Assembly: GCA_016720465.1 (NCBI GenBank)
Contig: JADKKO010000004.1
Coordinates: 682,001-746,000, forward strand
Direction: 5' to 3'
From: Holophagaceae bacterium
GTDB taxonomy: Bacteria; Acidobacteriota; Holophagae; Holophagales; Holophagaceae
Length of the DNA stretch: 64,000 nucleotides
How positions within the stretch are numbered: the stretch's first letter is position 1; every line of letters begins with the position of its first letter. Under the pieces are notes generated by a model. It was not told the origin of the DNA. It ran no database searches and worked only from the letters and a program-made list of their open reading frames with translations. The position numbers were made by a program, and so were the translations under genes. Below are positions 33,060 through 42,312 of the stretch, in pieces.

Positions 33060-35063
33060 TTATTCAAATATTTCGCCAGTTGAAATCAATGCATCGGCAT
33101 TATCTATTCCACTAAAGATGAATGGCTTGCCATCGGAGAGGATGATCAACTCGGTAGCAGCCCGAACGTTGTGCATTGAGCTAGAGACAAACAGCGATCC
33201 GTTTTGCACATTCAATAAGGCAGAACTCGAGAACCCGATATTGCCTGAGAAATCTAAGCCTCCTGTCACAAGGAGCCAGCCTCCAGGAAGGGGTGCAAGC
33301 AAGGCAGAACTCCTGGGAGTACCCATTGCCCACGTGGCTGTTCGATTGGTTGCTGCTGCATCGAAGACATCCACGGTGGCCACGGGGCTACCCCCAGCAT
33401 CCCTGCCACCTGCCACAACCACTTGCCCATTCATCAACTTGATCGCGTTCGTATAGCGCCTGGGTGCCGATAGGGTGGGCCCAAAGGAGACTTGAACACT
33501 ACTGCCCGATTCAGCGAATAATAACGTTTTATCCGAATTAATAGGTGCTGAACGCTTTATCGGTTGAACATCATTTGCAACCATCAAGATTCGCCCATCC
33601 GTCAGCCTTACCGCAGAATTTATAGCCTCTTGATTGTAAATTGGGAAAGGAAGTACCCCTATGGACGTTACCGAATGACTTACTGGATCAAATACTTCAA
33701 AACTCAGGTTAGCGTTCGTACCGCTCATTGCGCTTGGCCATCCCCCGGCAACTAAAATGCGGCCGCTCGGCAGGAGCATAGCAATTGGACCCAACCTTTT
33801 GACTCCAAGTTGGCCCATGGTAGTCACAGTGAAAGTGACGGGGTCGATTTCAAGCACATCCCTTCCGAGGGACGCATCGGCATCGGGTCCATGTCCGCCA
33901 AACAGATAAACCTTCCCATTCAGGCCAAGCACCAAGCTGTAAGAACCGTCCATCAGCCGTGGCATTGAGCCAACGATGGCGTAAGTTCTTGTGATGGGAT
34001 TAAAAACCACCATAGAGGTTTCATAGCTAGCGGGAGCATTAGGATCAAAAGCCGACCATATCTTCTGGCCCCCGAGAATAAGAACCCTACCGTCCTGAAG
34101 GAGTATTGAACGGTGGAAAATTCGTGCGGGCGCAGACCCTGAGACTAATTGCCATTGGGCCCCAATGATGGCTTGTACAGCCAAAACCGCATCTTGGCTA
34201 AGGGTCGATCCTCCAGCATTGGTCACACGAACAGAGAAGTGAGCCTGGTTGTCGGAGAGCGCTACCGAGGAAAGATTGAGTGTCATGGCTGTTGCACCTG
34301 AGATCTGGCCCCCATTCCGCAACCACTGGTAGGAAAGTGGACCCGTTCCCGTAGCTTCCACTGTGAATGACACATTGGCACCCTCAATGGCGGATTGGGT
34401 TAATGGTTGTTTTGTGATCATTGGCGCTGCAACGGCGGATAGTACTTGCACAGTTTTCATACCCGCGGCAGAAATCGAGCCTTTGTTGTCGCTCGCGATA
34501 ACCAGGAGCGTGAGGGTCGACCCTGAATAACTTGCGGGTGCAATCAGGGTCAAATTGGAACCTTGAACGCTGGCGCCGGGGCTACTGCAACTGAAGGTGA
34601 TGGCACCCCCATCGGGGTCTGTAGATTGGAGCGTGAACTGTGCAGCTACCCCCACTGTCACCGTTACCGGCCCATTAATCACCGGGACTTCGGGGGGGCG
34701 ATTGGCCTGGGTCACCTGAACGACGATGGTGGAGGATTTGCTGGAATCCGCTTGGCTGATCGCAGTGATTATTGAGGTCCCAGCCTGGGCAGGGGCTGTG
34801 AAAGTCCCCCCTTGTGTGATGGCGCCATTGCTCGACCCCCATTGCACCGAAGTATTGGAAGTCCCGGTGACCGTGGCGGCGTAGGTGGCCGATTGTCCAG
34901 TTTGCAGGGTGGCCGGACCCTGGACCGTCAGGGTGATAAGGGGTGCCGGTTGGATAGCGGATGAAGACCCAGAGCACCCCACCTGAATACCCAGCGAACT
35001 GAGGATTCCGAGAGTTCCGAGAAAGAAGATTTTCCTTCCTGCTAGGTGGATACTTTTACGCAT
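33060..35063 (-). CDS. lipoprotein with Ig-like domains and kelch repeats
   Basis: 667 aa from ATG 35063, with a strong AAGGAGG RBS 4 bp upstream. The N-terminal signal ends in a lipobox (LSSLGIQVGC), so the protein is likely anchored in a membrane and exposed. Residues about 35-125 and 130-215 are Ig-like/Big-type domains (TVQGPATLQTGQSATYAATVTG; GVAAQFTLQSTDPDGG). Residues 220-310 form an Ig domain with YQWLRNGGQISGAT. Residues 320-667 hold kelch-type beta-propeller repeats (DGRVLILGGQ, NGKVYLFGGHGPD, SGRILVAGGWPS, NGQVVVAGGRDAGG, GGWLLVTGGLDFSG). Surface adhesion or substrate binding is plausible. Composition is AT-richer than the chromosome around it, so it was perhaps acquired. Confidence 0.85.
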   Translation of the reverse strand: MRKSIHLAGRKIFFLGTLGILSSLGIQVGCSGSSSAIQPAPLITLTVQGPATLQTGQSATYAATVTGTSNTSVQWGSSNGAITQGGTFTAPAQAGTSIITAISQADSSKSSTIVVQVTQANRPPEVPVINGPVTVTVGVAAQFTLQSTDPDGGAITFSCSSPGASVQGSNLTLIAPASYSGSTLTLLVIASDNKGSISAAGMKTVQVLSAVAAPMITKQPLTQSAIEGANVSFTVEATGTGPLSYQWLRNGGQISGATAMTLNLSSVALSDNQAHFSVRVTNAGGSTLSQDAVLAVQAIIGAQWQLVSGSAPARIFHRSILLQDGRVLILGGQKIWSAFDPNAPASYETSMVVFNPITRTYAIVGSMPRLMDGSYSLVLGLNGKVYLFGGHGPDADASLGRDVLEIDPVTFTVTTMGQLGVKRLGPIAMLLPSGRILVAGGWPSAMSGTNANLSFEVFDPVSHSVTSIGVLPFPIYNQEAINSAVRLTDGRILMVANDVQPIKRSAPINSDKTLLFAESGSSVQVSFGPTLSAPRRYTNAIKLMNGQVVVAGGRDAGGSPVATVDVFDAAATNRTATWAMGTPRSSALLAPLPGGWLLVTGGLDFSGNIGFSSSALLNVQNGSLFVSSSMHNVRAATELIILSDGKPFIFSGIDNADALISTGEIFE

Positions 35064-35380
35064 GCTGCCTCCTTGATCGGGATCGTTGACAGATCCTAAA
35101 TTCAGTTGTGTTGATTGCCTGGATCTCCATACAGCGATGGTCATGCCAAGACTCCCTCATTGCCGAAAACCCGGTCATTGCTCTATCTGCCCGTTTTCAT
35201 CGATAGCCGAGGCAGGCCCAACCCCTACGGATTTCGGAATCGTTCTGGAAACCGGAAGAGTGGTTATGCGAAATTCACGCACATTGCCGCACCAGGATGG
35301 GGTTGCATCGCTGATCGGGTTAATGCGGAGATAAAAGGAATCGGTTCCGATCGCCGAAACACGATTCCGGATTCAAGTCT
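35064..35380. other. gene-free stretch upstream of the kelch lipoprotein
   Basis: About 317 bases with no convincing reading frame, RNA gene or long repeat. The lipoprotein promoter should lie at its left side. Composition changes back to the GC-rich chromosomal type near 35380. Confidence 0.5.
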
Positions 35381-36658
35381 TCACGCCTCCGGCAGCCAGA
35401 TCCTGAAGTCCGTGCCTTGGCCCTCAGCGCTGCGCACTTCCACCGCGCCGCCGTGGCTTTTGGCAATGCCATGCACCACGGCCAGCCCTAGGCCGGTGCC
35501 TTCGCCGGGGGCCTTGGTCGTGAAGAAGGGTTCGAAGATGCGCGGCAACAGCTCGGGGGGAAGGCCACGGCCCGTGTCCTCCACCGACACGAATTGGTAC
35601 GACCCCGGCGGCACACCCAGGGCCAGGGCGCGGCCATCATCCAGAAAGTCCTGCCCGGTGGAAAGCGTGATGCGTCCCTCACCTTCAATTGCGTCGCGGG
35701 CGTTCACCACGAGATTCAACAGGGCCTGCCCCATCTGCCCGGGGTCCAGGCGCAGGGATTCCAGGGAAGGCCGTGGGCTCCAGATGAGGCGCACCTGTCG
35801 GCTGCGGTCCCCTAGGGCGACGTTGAAAAGGCCCTCGGCTTCGCGCAGCAGGACGTCCAGGGTGTGCGGAATCCGCTGAAGTTCGGTGCGGCGGCTGAAG
35901 TTCATGAGCTGGGAGACTACGTCCCGACCCCGCCGCGCGGCATCGAGGATCACATCAATGGACCGCGCCTGGGTTTCAGAGAGGTCTTCTTTGCGCAACT
36001 GCAATACCTGGGCGGCCCCCAGCACCGCCATGAGCAGGTTGTTGAAATCGTGGCTCACGCCGCCCACCAGCGTGCCCAGAGCCTCCAGCTTCTGGCTTTG
36101 GTGCAGCTGGGCCTGCAACTCCCGCTCTCGCGTTAGGTCTCGGCCCAGCAGCAGCGCAGTTGCGCCACCTGGCCCAATGGGTCCAATGGGCTCGGGGATG
36201 GCGCGCACCTCGAAAATGCGCAAGTCCATGCCCGCGCCCACCCGCACTTCATCAGCCACGGGCCGGCGCTCCTCCAGAACCTTGCGGGCCAACCCTTTCC
36301 AAGGTTCGATGGATAACGCCCCGCTGCCGAACTGGGCGGCGGCCCGGGCGTTGGCGAGCACGATCGCCCCCTTCGCGTCCAGACGCAGGATCAGGTCCGG
36401 GCTGTGGTCCGCCAAAGCTTGGTACTGGGCGGCCGTGGCAGCCAGGGCTTCGAGCCTATCCCGCTCCGCCTTTTCCATGCGGCGATCGTGGATGAACAAG
36501 AAGACGAGCAGGGCCCCGGCCAGGAGCAGCAGGGCGGCGGTGCCCACCACGAAGACCCAGAATCCTTCTAAGTCGCCCGGCGACACGAACGTCCCTAACG
36601 GACCCGCCAGAAAAGCGCTGGCGGCTCCGTAAGGGCGCGCTAGGCGCGGGTCTGACAT
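35381..36658 (-). CDS. membrane sensor histidine kinase (TM-PAS-HisKA-HATPase)
   Basis: 425 aa from ATG 36658, which overlaps the preceding membrane-protein gene by 19 bp. The first 25 codons contain the palindromic repeat at 36593-36635, so a GTG at 36586 (VSPGDLEGFWVF) could be the true start. One membrane helix (about 32-55, WVFVVGTAALLLLAGALLVFLF) is followed by PAS (about 75-185). The phospho-acceptor helix is GGVSHDFNNLLMAVLG, and the ATPase has NLVVNARDAIEG, EDTGRGLPPELL and GEGTGLGLAVVHGI. It is NtrB-like, with no receiver. The membrane protein encoded just upstream may be its sensory partner. No intact regulator is adjacent. Confidence 0.88.
   Translation of the reverse strand: MSDPRLARPYGAASAFLAGPLGTFVSPGDLEGFWVFVVGTAALLLLAGALLVFLFIHDRRMEKAERDRLEALAATAAQYQALADHSPDLILRLDAKGAIVLANARAAAQFGSGALSIEPWKGLARKVLEERRPVADEVRVGAGMDLRIFEVRAIPEPIGPIGPGGATALLLGRDLTRERELQAQLHQSQKLEALGTLVGGVSHDFNNLLMAVLGAAQVLQLRKEDLSETQARSIDVILDAARRGRDVVSQLMNFSRRTELQRIPHTLDVLLREAEGLFNVALGDRSRQVRLIWSPRPSLESLRLDPGQMGQALLNLVVNARDAIEGEGRITLSTGQDFLDDGRALALGVPPGSYQFVSVEDTGRGLPPELLPRIFEPFFTTKAPGEGTGLGLAVVHGIAKSHGGAVEVRSAEGQGTDFRIWLPEA
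36593..36635. repeat. dispersed palindromic repeat, copy 3
   Basis: CCCTAACGGACCCGCCAG (36593-36610) and CTGGCGGCTCCGTAAGGG (36618-36635) pair with two mismatches around aaaagcg. Same core as copies 1 and 2. It lies at the junction of the membrane-protein and kinase genes. Confidence 0.8.
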
Positions 36659-37269
36659 TTGAAACCCCGCCAGAGGACCAGATAGGCCACGAAGGATACA
36701 GCCGCGTTGAAGGTCCATGCGATCCGGAAATAGTGGAGTCCCGCCTTGAAAAGCTGGTTGCTCAGTGCCAGCAGTATCAAGATTGCGGGCATGTAGATGA
36801 GCAGGTGGACATGCACCCAGAACCAGGGTTCCCGGCGCAGGGGGCCACGCCGGGCGAGCAGCATGGCCGCCAGATCGGCCAGGACGCAACAGAGCACCAC
36901 GAAATTGCAGGCGCTGAGCGCTGGGCCGTTGAAGACGCGCAGGGTCCCGGCGCGGACCATGAAGAAGCCCCAGAGGCCCGCCAGGCCCGCAGCGGCGATC
37001 ATGAATCCTGATCGCAGCCGGGGACCCCGCAGGCCCATCGCCACAGGCCATAGCCCCAACGAAAGCCCATAGAGATTCGCGACCCGCACATTGTGGAGGT
37101 GGCTGGCGCGAAGCCCCTCGATCAGCAGGGTGGACAGCAGGGCGAGAAGGGCGGCTGCCCAAACCATCCGCAAGCTCCGGTCCAGGCGGCCCCAGCCCGC
37201 CAGCCCCGCCCCGATGGCGGCGGCGAGCGGAAGCATCGGGGCGAGGGAGACGAGGATGGTCCAGAACAA
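36640..37269 (-). CDS. multi-pass membrane protein, possible sensory partner of the adjacent kinase
   Basis: 209 aa with about seven hydrophobic helices (2-25, 33-50, 64-78, 85-103, 115-137, 148-168, 180-200). MFWTILVSLAPMLPLAAAIGAGLAGWGRLDRSLRMVW at the start and HYFRIAWTFNAAVSFVAYLVLW at the end recall 7TM sensor modules or small membrane proteins with no catalytic motif. The 3' end overlaps the kinase start, suggesting one transcript and a joint function. Nothing identifies the ligand. Confidence 0.7.
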   Translation of the reverse strand: MFWTILVSLAPMLPLAAAIGAGLAGWGRLDRSLRMVWAAALLALLSTLLIEGLRASHLHNVRVANLYGLSLGLWPVAMGLRGPRLRSGFMIAAAGLAGLWGFFMVRAGTLRVFNGPALSACNFVVLCCVLADLAAMLLARRGPLRREPWFWVHVHLLIYMPAILILLALSNQLFKAGLHYFRIAWTFNAAVSFVAYLVLWRGFKCQTRA

Positions 37270-37282
37270 AGCCTAGTTCCGC

Positions 37283-37726
37283 TCAGCAATCGGGAGGACA
37301 GGGAAAACCATATTCGAAAAGGATTCCTGCGCCTGTCTGGCCGGCCTTCGCCTTCTTAGGCACTTGTGGCGGAAGAACCTTTGAGGCGGGACGCATCTCA
37401 TTCCCCTGGTCATCAATCCCTACTGCGATCAGGGTGAGATGGGGCTTGATCTGGCCTGTGCTGTGGTCCTTCTTCTTCCCTGGGTAATCCTTCAGATGCA
37501 GCGCGAAGTAGAAACGGATATTCCTAGCGCCTTCCTGGGCCAAGATCTGCAACAGGTCGTTTCCTTCAAACTCGATGGAGCAGGTTCGATCATGGGGAAA
37601 CAGCTCTCCTGTGTGTTTTACAATCTTATCTATGGCCGAATGGAAGTTCGTGATGAGTTGGTCCGGTTGGATCAATGGGCTCGGACGGGCCAGCTGGCTT
37701 TGTGTGATGCGAATTCCTTGGCTCAA
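37283..37726 (-). CDS. hypothetical protein
   Basis: 147 aa, TTG start at 37726 with a good RBS (AAAGGAGA). Soluble. HSAIDKIVKHTGELFPHDRTCSIEFEGNDLLQILAQEGARNIRFYFALHLKD suggests a small alpha/beta protein. A Pro/Lys-rich segment (LPPQVPKKAKAGQTG) precedes the C-terminus FPCPPDC. No family is recognised. It lies between the broken NtrC-type regulator and the membrane-protein gene. Its composition is somewhat AT-richer than the neighbours. Confidence 0.6.
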   Translation of the reverse strand: MSQGIRITQSQLARPSPLIQPDQLITNFHSAIDKIVKHTGELFPHDRTCSIEFEGNDLLQILAQEGARNIRFYFALHLKDYPGKKKDHSTGQIKPHLTLIAVGIDDQGNEMRPASKVLPPQVPKKAKAGQTGAGILFEYGFPCPPDC

Positions 37727-37766
37727 GAGAGTCTCCTTTAGGTTCAGGGTGGTTGAGTTGTTTTGT

Positions 37767-38974
37767 TTAGGATGATGAATTGGGTTTCGCCGCGATTCCC
37801 AGATTTTTCATCTTGTCGTAGAAGGTGCTGAGGGGCAGATCAATGAGTTTGGCGGCCGCGGGGACACTGCCTTTTGTTTCCCTGAGCGCAGCCTGCAGCA
37901 ACTGTTTTTCGGCTTCCTTGAAACTGGGGATGGCGGTGGTGCGGATCGCCAAGAAACCCATGGAGATTGGATTCGCGGGGAGCACATCGCCCGGTTCCAG
38001 GGAATCGCCATCGCTCAATACGAGCGCCCGCTCCAGGGCATGCGAGTCGCAATGGCGCAGGGATGGGACGCAGCAGATCGGGTGGGAAGGATGGGTGGGG
38101 CGCGGCCCATATCCGAAGCGAGGTTCTCAAGCATTGCCTGGGCCAGGGCCGGTATATCCTCCGCGCGTTCCCGCAAGGCCGGAAACCTGAGCTGGACTGT
38201 GTTGAGCCGGTAGTAGAGGTCCTCCCGGAACTGCCCTTTTTCGATCAGCGCATTCAAGTTCTGGTGGGTGGCGGAGATCAAGCGGAAGTCCACCCTGCGC
38301 TCTTTGGTATCCCCAAGGCGGCGCAGGCATCCCTCTTCCAGAACCTTCAAATGGCGTTCGCCTCGTCAGAACGGTGCCTGGTGGGCGACTTCCACAGGCC
38401 AGCTTTGGCTTGGCTGGCCCGGTGAAGGCGCCTTTTTCGAAGAGCTCGGCATCCAGCACTGCGTGAAATCACCGCAGTTCAGGGCTGAACCTGCGACCCG
38501 TTTTGGCGTCCCCAGCTAGCCTCCCTGTCCGGAGAGACGGGCCGGGGGGCGGGCTGTAAGGGACCAGGTGCGGGGCGCTGGTGCGTTCTGGCCCGCGGCG
38601 CGTTGCCCGGCGCTGCTCCGCAGGCGCTGGATCTGGGCAACAAGCATGGGTAATTCCACGGGTTTGGTATAGACGTGATCCGCGCCCAACTGCATGGCTT
38701 TCACCGCCATCTCCACGGTGCCGAAGCCCGTGATCAGGATGATGGGTAGACCGGGGTCACGGGCACGCAGTTTGGGCATGAGGTCCAGCGCGTCCCCATC
38801 GGGCAGCCGAAAATCCGTGAGGACCAGATCCGCCGGGAATTTTGCTGCGGTGTCGAGGGCTTGGGCTACGGTCGCCGCTTCCGCCACTTCGAAGCCGCTG
38901 CCGGAAAGGTATTCGCGGATGCCGAAACGGATGGAGGGCTCGTCATCCACCAGCAGGATGTTGGGGCGTCGCAT
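37767..38974 (-). pseudogene. NtrC-type response regulator, multiply disrupted
   Basis: The receiver domain (38974 to about 38610) is intact: ILLVDDEPSIRFG, LVLTDFRLPDGDALDLMP with the phospho-acceptor Asp, LITGFGTVEMAV and the conserved Lys in YTKPVEL. The sigma-54 AAA+ domain is not. Walker A is missing, and a scrap with FEKGAFTGPA (the GAFTGA loop) runs into a frame break where Walker B should be. The next frame, from about 38350, resumes at KVLEEGCLRRLGDTKERRVDFRLISATHQNL and REDLYYRLN. After another break, 38018-37767 encodes the Fis-type HTH (EKQLLQAALRETKGSVPAAAKLIDLPLSTFYDKM). Deletions plus shifts make a working activator unlikely. Its kinase partner lies just upstream. Confidence 0.85.
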
Positions 38975-38978
38975 GGGG

Positions 38979-40068
38979 TTACTCCCGGCCAGAGAAAATG
39001 GGAAGGCTCAATTCAAGGATGGCGCCCCCCTCCGGAGCATTCGCGCAGCGCAGAGAACCTCCGTGGGCTTCGGCAAATTTCTTGGCGATGCCCAATCCGA
39101 GCCCTGTCCCGCCTTGGCGCCGCGAGAAAAAGGGCTCGAAGGCGCGGGAAAGATCCTCTGGGGCGAAGCCGGGGCCCTGGTCCTGGAAGCGCAGCTGGAT
39201 CTCGGTCACTGCATCGCGCACCTCCACCCGGATTTCGCCGCCTTTGGGGCTGTGCTGGATGGCGTTGTGCATCAGGTTGTCCAGGATCTGCCGGACCCGG
39301 CCTTGATCCCAGAAGACCTGGATGGGATTACCTGGCAGCTCAATGGTGAACTTCAGGCTCGAATCTAGGGCTGATTGCTGCAGCAATTGAAAGGCCGTTG
39401 CCAGGAAACAGTCCAGGTCGAAAGCATGAGGGCTCAGGACCACGGGCCTGCCGAGGTCCGTCAGATCGCTCAACATGTTTCGGAGCCTTTCGATTTCAAC
39501 CTTCAAAACCGCAGTGGGGCTCCAGGTCCGGCCTTCCTTTCAACGAGGCCTGGACGGCTTCGAAGGTGGCGCTGATGCCAAAAAGCGGATTGCGGATTTC
39601 GTGGGCCACACCCGCCACCAGTTGGTTGATGGCTTCCTGGGCCCGCACCCGTTCAGTCACATCCACGCCTATGCTCCAGGAGGCCCAGCCAGGGATGGGG
39701 GCCAAGTCTGAAACCGATGAGAAGGCCAAAACACGCTTCTCGCCATCCTTGCGGGTCAATTCCAGTTCCCAATTCCGGTACTGGTTCCCCCGGAGGGCCC
39801 ATTCCGCCATGATCTGCTCGCGGTAGCCACTGTCCGGATAGATGACGGGGAGGACGTATGGAAAATCCGGGGCTCCCCGAAGCTCCTCGAATGTCCAACC
39901 AGAGACGCTTTCGGCTTCGTGGTTCCAGTAAAGGGATCCCCCATTCTGATCGAAGGCGCAGAGCAGCACCGGCATATGTTCCAGCACGAGACGAAGGTGC
40001 TCCATGGGTCCATTCAAGGACATGAAGTCGTCACCAGGATTGGGATTTGAGGGTTCGATTTGAGTCAT
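38979..40068 (-). pseudogene. NtrB-type sensor histidine kinase, single frameshift
   Basis: The first frame (40068-39496) gives a PAS domain (about 25-140; FDQNGGSLYWNHEAESVSGWTFEEL) and the H-box INQLVAGVAHEIRNPLFGIS, and then runs out at EPHCGFEG. The second frame (from about 39515 to 38979) continues with VLKVEIERLRNMLSDLTDLGRP. It then gives the ATPase domain NLMHNAIQHSPKGG, DQGPGFAPEDL and GGTGLGLGIAKKFAEAHGG. One lost base near 39505-39515 explains everything. The stop lies 4 bp before the start of the broken NtrC-type gene, so the two formed a pair. There is no membrane helix, so it would be a cytoplasmic sensor. Confidence 0.85.
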
Positions 40069-40206
40069 GGGGGTCAGCAGAGCTTAGACCAGGCAGCCAG
40101 GATCATGCCAGCGCGCAAATCCCCCCGTCTGAAGAGAATGTTCGGGCAATGTGCCGGATTTCGGAATCCGCACTCCGGGGAATTCCAGATCCCGGAATGG
40201 GGAAGC

Positions 40207-40303
40207 AGGCCGTAGGCAGTGGGCTGTGGGCAAGACAAAAAAGGCCCCGCGATGCGGGGCCTTTCGCTTTGGCCTGCAGCCCACAGCCCAGCGCCTACGG
40301 CCT
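40207..40303. repeat. 25-bp inverted repeat of heptad-like units around the nuoF terminator
   Basis: The left arm 40207-40231 (AGGCCGTAGGCAGTGGGCTG...) and the right arm 40279-40303 match with two differences in 25. The arms contain the short repeat GTGGGCT/GTGGGCA. The hairpin at 40237-40261 lies between them. This is the same plan as at 28991-29103 after argF, with different unit sequences. Confidence 0.85.
40237..40261 (-). terminator. intrinsic terminator after nuoF
   Basis: On the minus strand GGCCCCGC-atc-GCGGGGCC is followed by TTTTTT. It is 48 bp after the nuoF stop and ends the nuoEF transcript, so nuoG and later subunits are not in this transcript. Confidence 0.9.
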
Positions 40304-40308
40304 AAAGA

Positions 40309-41679
40309 TCAGTGCGCCCCGACCTTCGCCAATAACTGATGGCCGTTCACCATGCAGGTCTTGTGGGTGATGTGGTGCTCGAATTCGGGTCGGAATTTCT
40401 GGAGCATGGAGTCCATGGGGCCGCAGGCGGCATCGCCGAGGGGGCAGAGCGTCTTGCCTGCGATGTTGGGCGTGATGCTCGCCAGGAGGTCCAGGTCCTC
40501 CATGCGGCCGTGGCCGTGCTCGATGCGGTGCAGGATCATCTCCATCCAGTTGCAGCCCTCGCGGCAGGGTGTGCATTGGCCGCAGCTCTCGTGGGCGTAG
40601 AACCGGATCAGGCGCAGGCAGGCCTGCACCATGCAGGTGTCCTCGTCCAACATGATGATGCCGCCGGAGCCCGCCATGGAACCCGCGTCGCGCACGCTGT
40701 CGAAATCCATGAGCGTCCCGAATTCCTTCTCGCTGAAGACCGGCGCCGAGGCGCCGCCGGGGATGACGGCCTTGATCTTCTTCCCGGTGCTGGAGCCGCC
40801 CGCCAGGTCGTTCATGATGAAGTCCAAAGGCAGGCCCAGGGGCAGTTCATAGAGTCCGGGCCGCTTGACGTGGCCGCTGAGGCCGAACACGCGGGTGCCG
40901 GTGTTTTTCGGCCGGCCGATCTTGGCGAACTCGGCGCCGCCCATGCGCAGGATCGCCGGCACCGCTGCCAAAGTTTCGACGTTGTTGATGGTCGTGGGTT
41001 GTCCAAAAGCGCCTTTGACGGCGGGGAAGGGCGGTTTCACGCGGGGTTCGCCGCGGCGCCCCTCCAGCGAATTGAGCAGCGCCGTTTCCTCGCCGCAGAT
41101 GTAGGCGCCGGCGCCGCGGTGGACGATGAGGTCGAAGTCCCAGCCGGTGCCCTGGATGTCCTTGCCCAGGAACCCTGCGTCCCTGGCCTCCTGGATGGCG
41201 TGCTCCATCTTTTCAATGAGCCAGAGGAATTCGCCGCGCACATAGATGAAGCCCATCTGGCACTGCATGGCCCAGGCCGCGATGAGCATGCCTTCGATGA
41301 CCTGGTGCGGGTTGTACTCCATGATGGCCCGGTCCTTGTAGGTGCCCGGTTCGCCTTCGTCCGCATTGCACACCACATAGCGCGTCACCTTCCGCTCGGG
41401 GGTGTCCTTGGGCATGAAGGACCATTTCAGGCCGGCTGGGAATCCAGCGCCGCCGCGGCCTCGGATGCCGGAAGTCTTCACTTCTTCGGTGACCGCCACG
41501 GGCTCCATTTGAAGGGCCTTCTTAGCCGCCACGTAGCCCTCATGTTTCGAGACATAAACGGACATCGGCCAGTTGTTCAGGTCCCCGGCGCCCCGGAGCA
41601 TCAGGTTCGGATATTTATCGGTGCCGAAGCCTTCGAAGGTGTACCGCTGGTGGTCGGGCTTGGTGCGAAAGTTCGCCAT
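40309..41679 (-). CDS. nuoF: NADH-quinone oxidoreductase subunit F (NADH/FMN-binding)
   Basis: The entry subunit of complex I: it oxidises NADH with FMN and passes electrons to a 4Fe-4S cluster (N3). 456 aa. Motifs: SGIRGRGGAGFPAGLKWSFMP (NADH/FMN site, about 70-90), CNADEGEPGTYKDR, HRGAGAYICGEETALLNSLEG, and the cluster ligands SCGQCTPCREGCNW near 352-365 with the later cysteine in TLCPLGDAAC. It follows nuoE by 21 bp. NuoG is not found downstream; instead a terminator and a broken two-component pair follow. Confidence 0.97.
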   Translation of the reverse strand: MANFRTKPDHQRYTFEGFGTDKYPNLMLRGAGDLNNWPMSVYVSKHEGYVAAKKALQMEPVAVTEEVKTSGIRGRGGAGFPAGLKWSFMPKDTPERKVTRYVVCNADEGEPGTYKDRAIMEYNPHQVIEGMLIAAWAMQCQMGFIYVRGEFLWLIEKMEHAIQEARDAGFLGKDIQGTGWDFDLIVHRGAGAYICGEETALLNSLEGRRGEPRVKPPFPAVKGAFGQPTTINNVETLAAVPAILRMGGAEFAKIGRPKNTGTRVFGLSGHVKRPGLYELPLGLPLDFIMNDLAGGSSTGKKIKAVIPGGASAPVFSEKEFGTLMDFDSVRDAGSMAGSGGIIMLDEDTCMVQACLRLIRFYAHESCGQCTPCREGCNWMEMILHRIEHGHGRMEDLDLLASITPNIAGKTLCPLGDAACGPMDSMLQKFRPEFEHHITHKTCMVNGHQLLAKVGAH

Positions 41680-41700
41680 TTTGTTATCTCCGCATCCCGC

Positions 41701-42276
41701 CTATTTGGCCCATTCCCGGTATTCTCCGCGCTCGCAGGCCTGGAGAATTTCATTCAGCTTGGCATCGTCAATGTTCTCATCGTAGACGTCGGTGTTCACC
41801 TGCATGCAAGGCCCGCTGGCGCAGGAAGCCAGGCATTCAGCTTCTTCTACGCTCCACATCCCGTCAGGGGAAGGGCCGCCACCGGGTTTGCAGCCAGTCT
41901 TCTTACACACCTTCTCCAGGAATTCAGCGCTGCCATTCAGGGCGCAGCTGATGTTCGTGCAGACCTGCAAGTGGAATTTACCCACGGGCTTTTTTTGGTA
42001 CAGAGTGTAGAAACTGGCCACCCCGAACACATGGCCTTCGGGAATGGACAGGGCCCGGGCCACGGCTTTCATGGCATCCAGGCTCACGAACCCGAAATCC
42101 CGCTGTGCGATGTACAGCGCAGGCAGCGTGGCCGCCAGTTTGTCCGGGTATTTCGCGGCGATGGCCTGGATTTCCGCCACGGCTTCAGGGCTGAATTCGG
42201 TGCGCTCGCTTTTTGGCAGGCGCTCTCCGGTTGCCAAAGCATGGTCGGCTGTCTCGGGAGGAAGAGGATGGTTCAT
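41701..42276 (-). CDS. nuoE: NADH-quinone oxidoreductase subunit E (2Fe-2S)
   Basis: A complex I subunit carrying cluster N1a. About 191 aa from ATG 42276 (MNHPLPPETADH). The open frame reaches 42327, but those codons are a proline run from homopolymer DNA. FSPEAVAEIQAIAAKYPDKLAATLPALYIAQRDFG is the N-terminal helical domain. The thioredoxin-like domain has 2Fe-2S ligands in VCTNISCALNG and CLASCASGPCM. It is separated from nuoD by 2.8 kb of unrelated genes, although nuoE normally follows nuoD directly. Confidence 0.96.
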   Translation of the reverse strand: MNHPLPPETADHALATGERLPKSERTEFSPEAVAEIQAIAAKYPDKLAATLPALYIAQRDFGFVSLDAMKAVARALSIPEGHVFGVASFYTLYQKKPVGKFHLQVCTNISCALNGSAEFLEKVCKKTGCKPGGGPSPDGMWSVEEAECLASCASGPCMQVNTDVYDENIDDAKLNEILQACERGEYREWAK

Positions 42277-42312
42277 AAGCTCGCTCGCGGTAGCGCTGGT
42301 TTGGGGGGCCCC

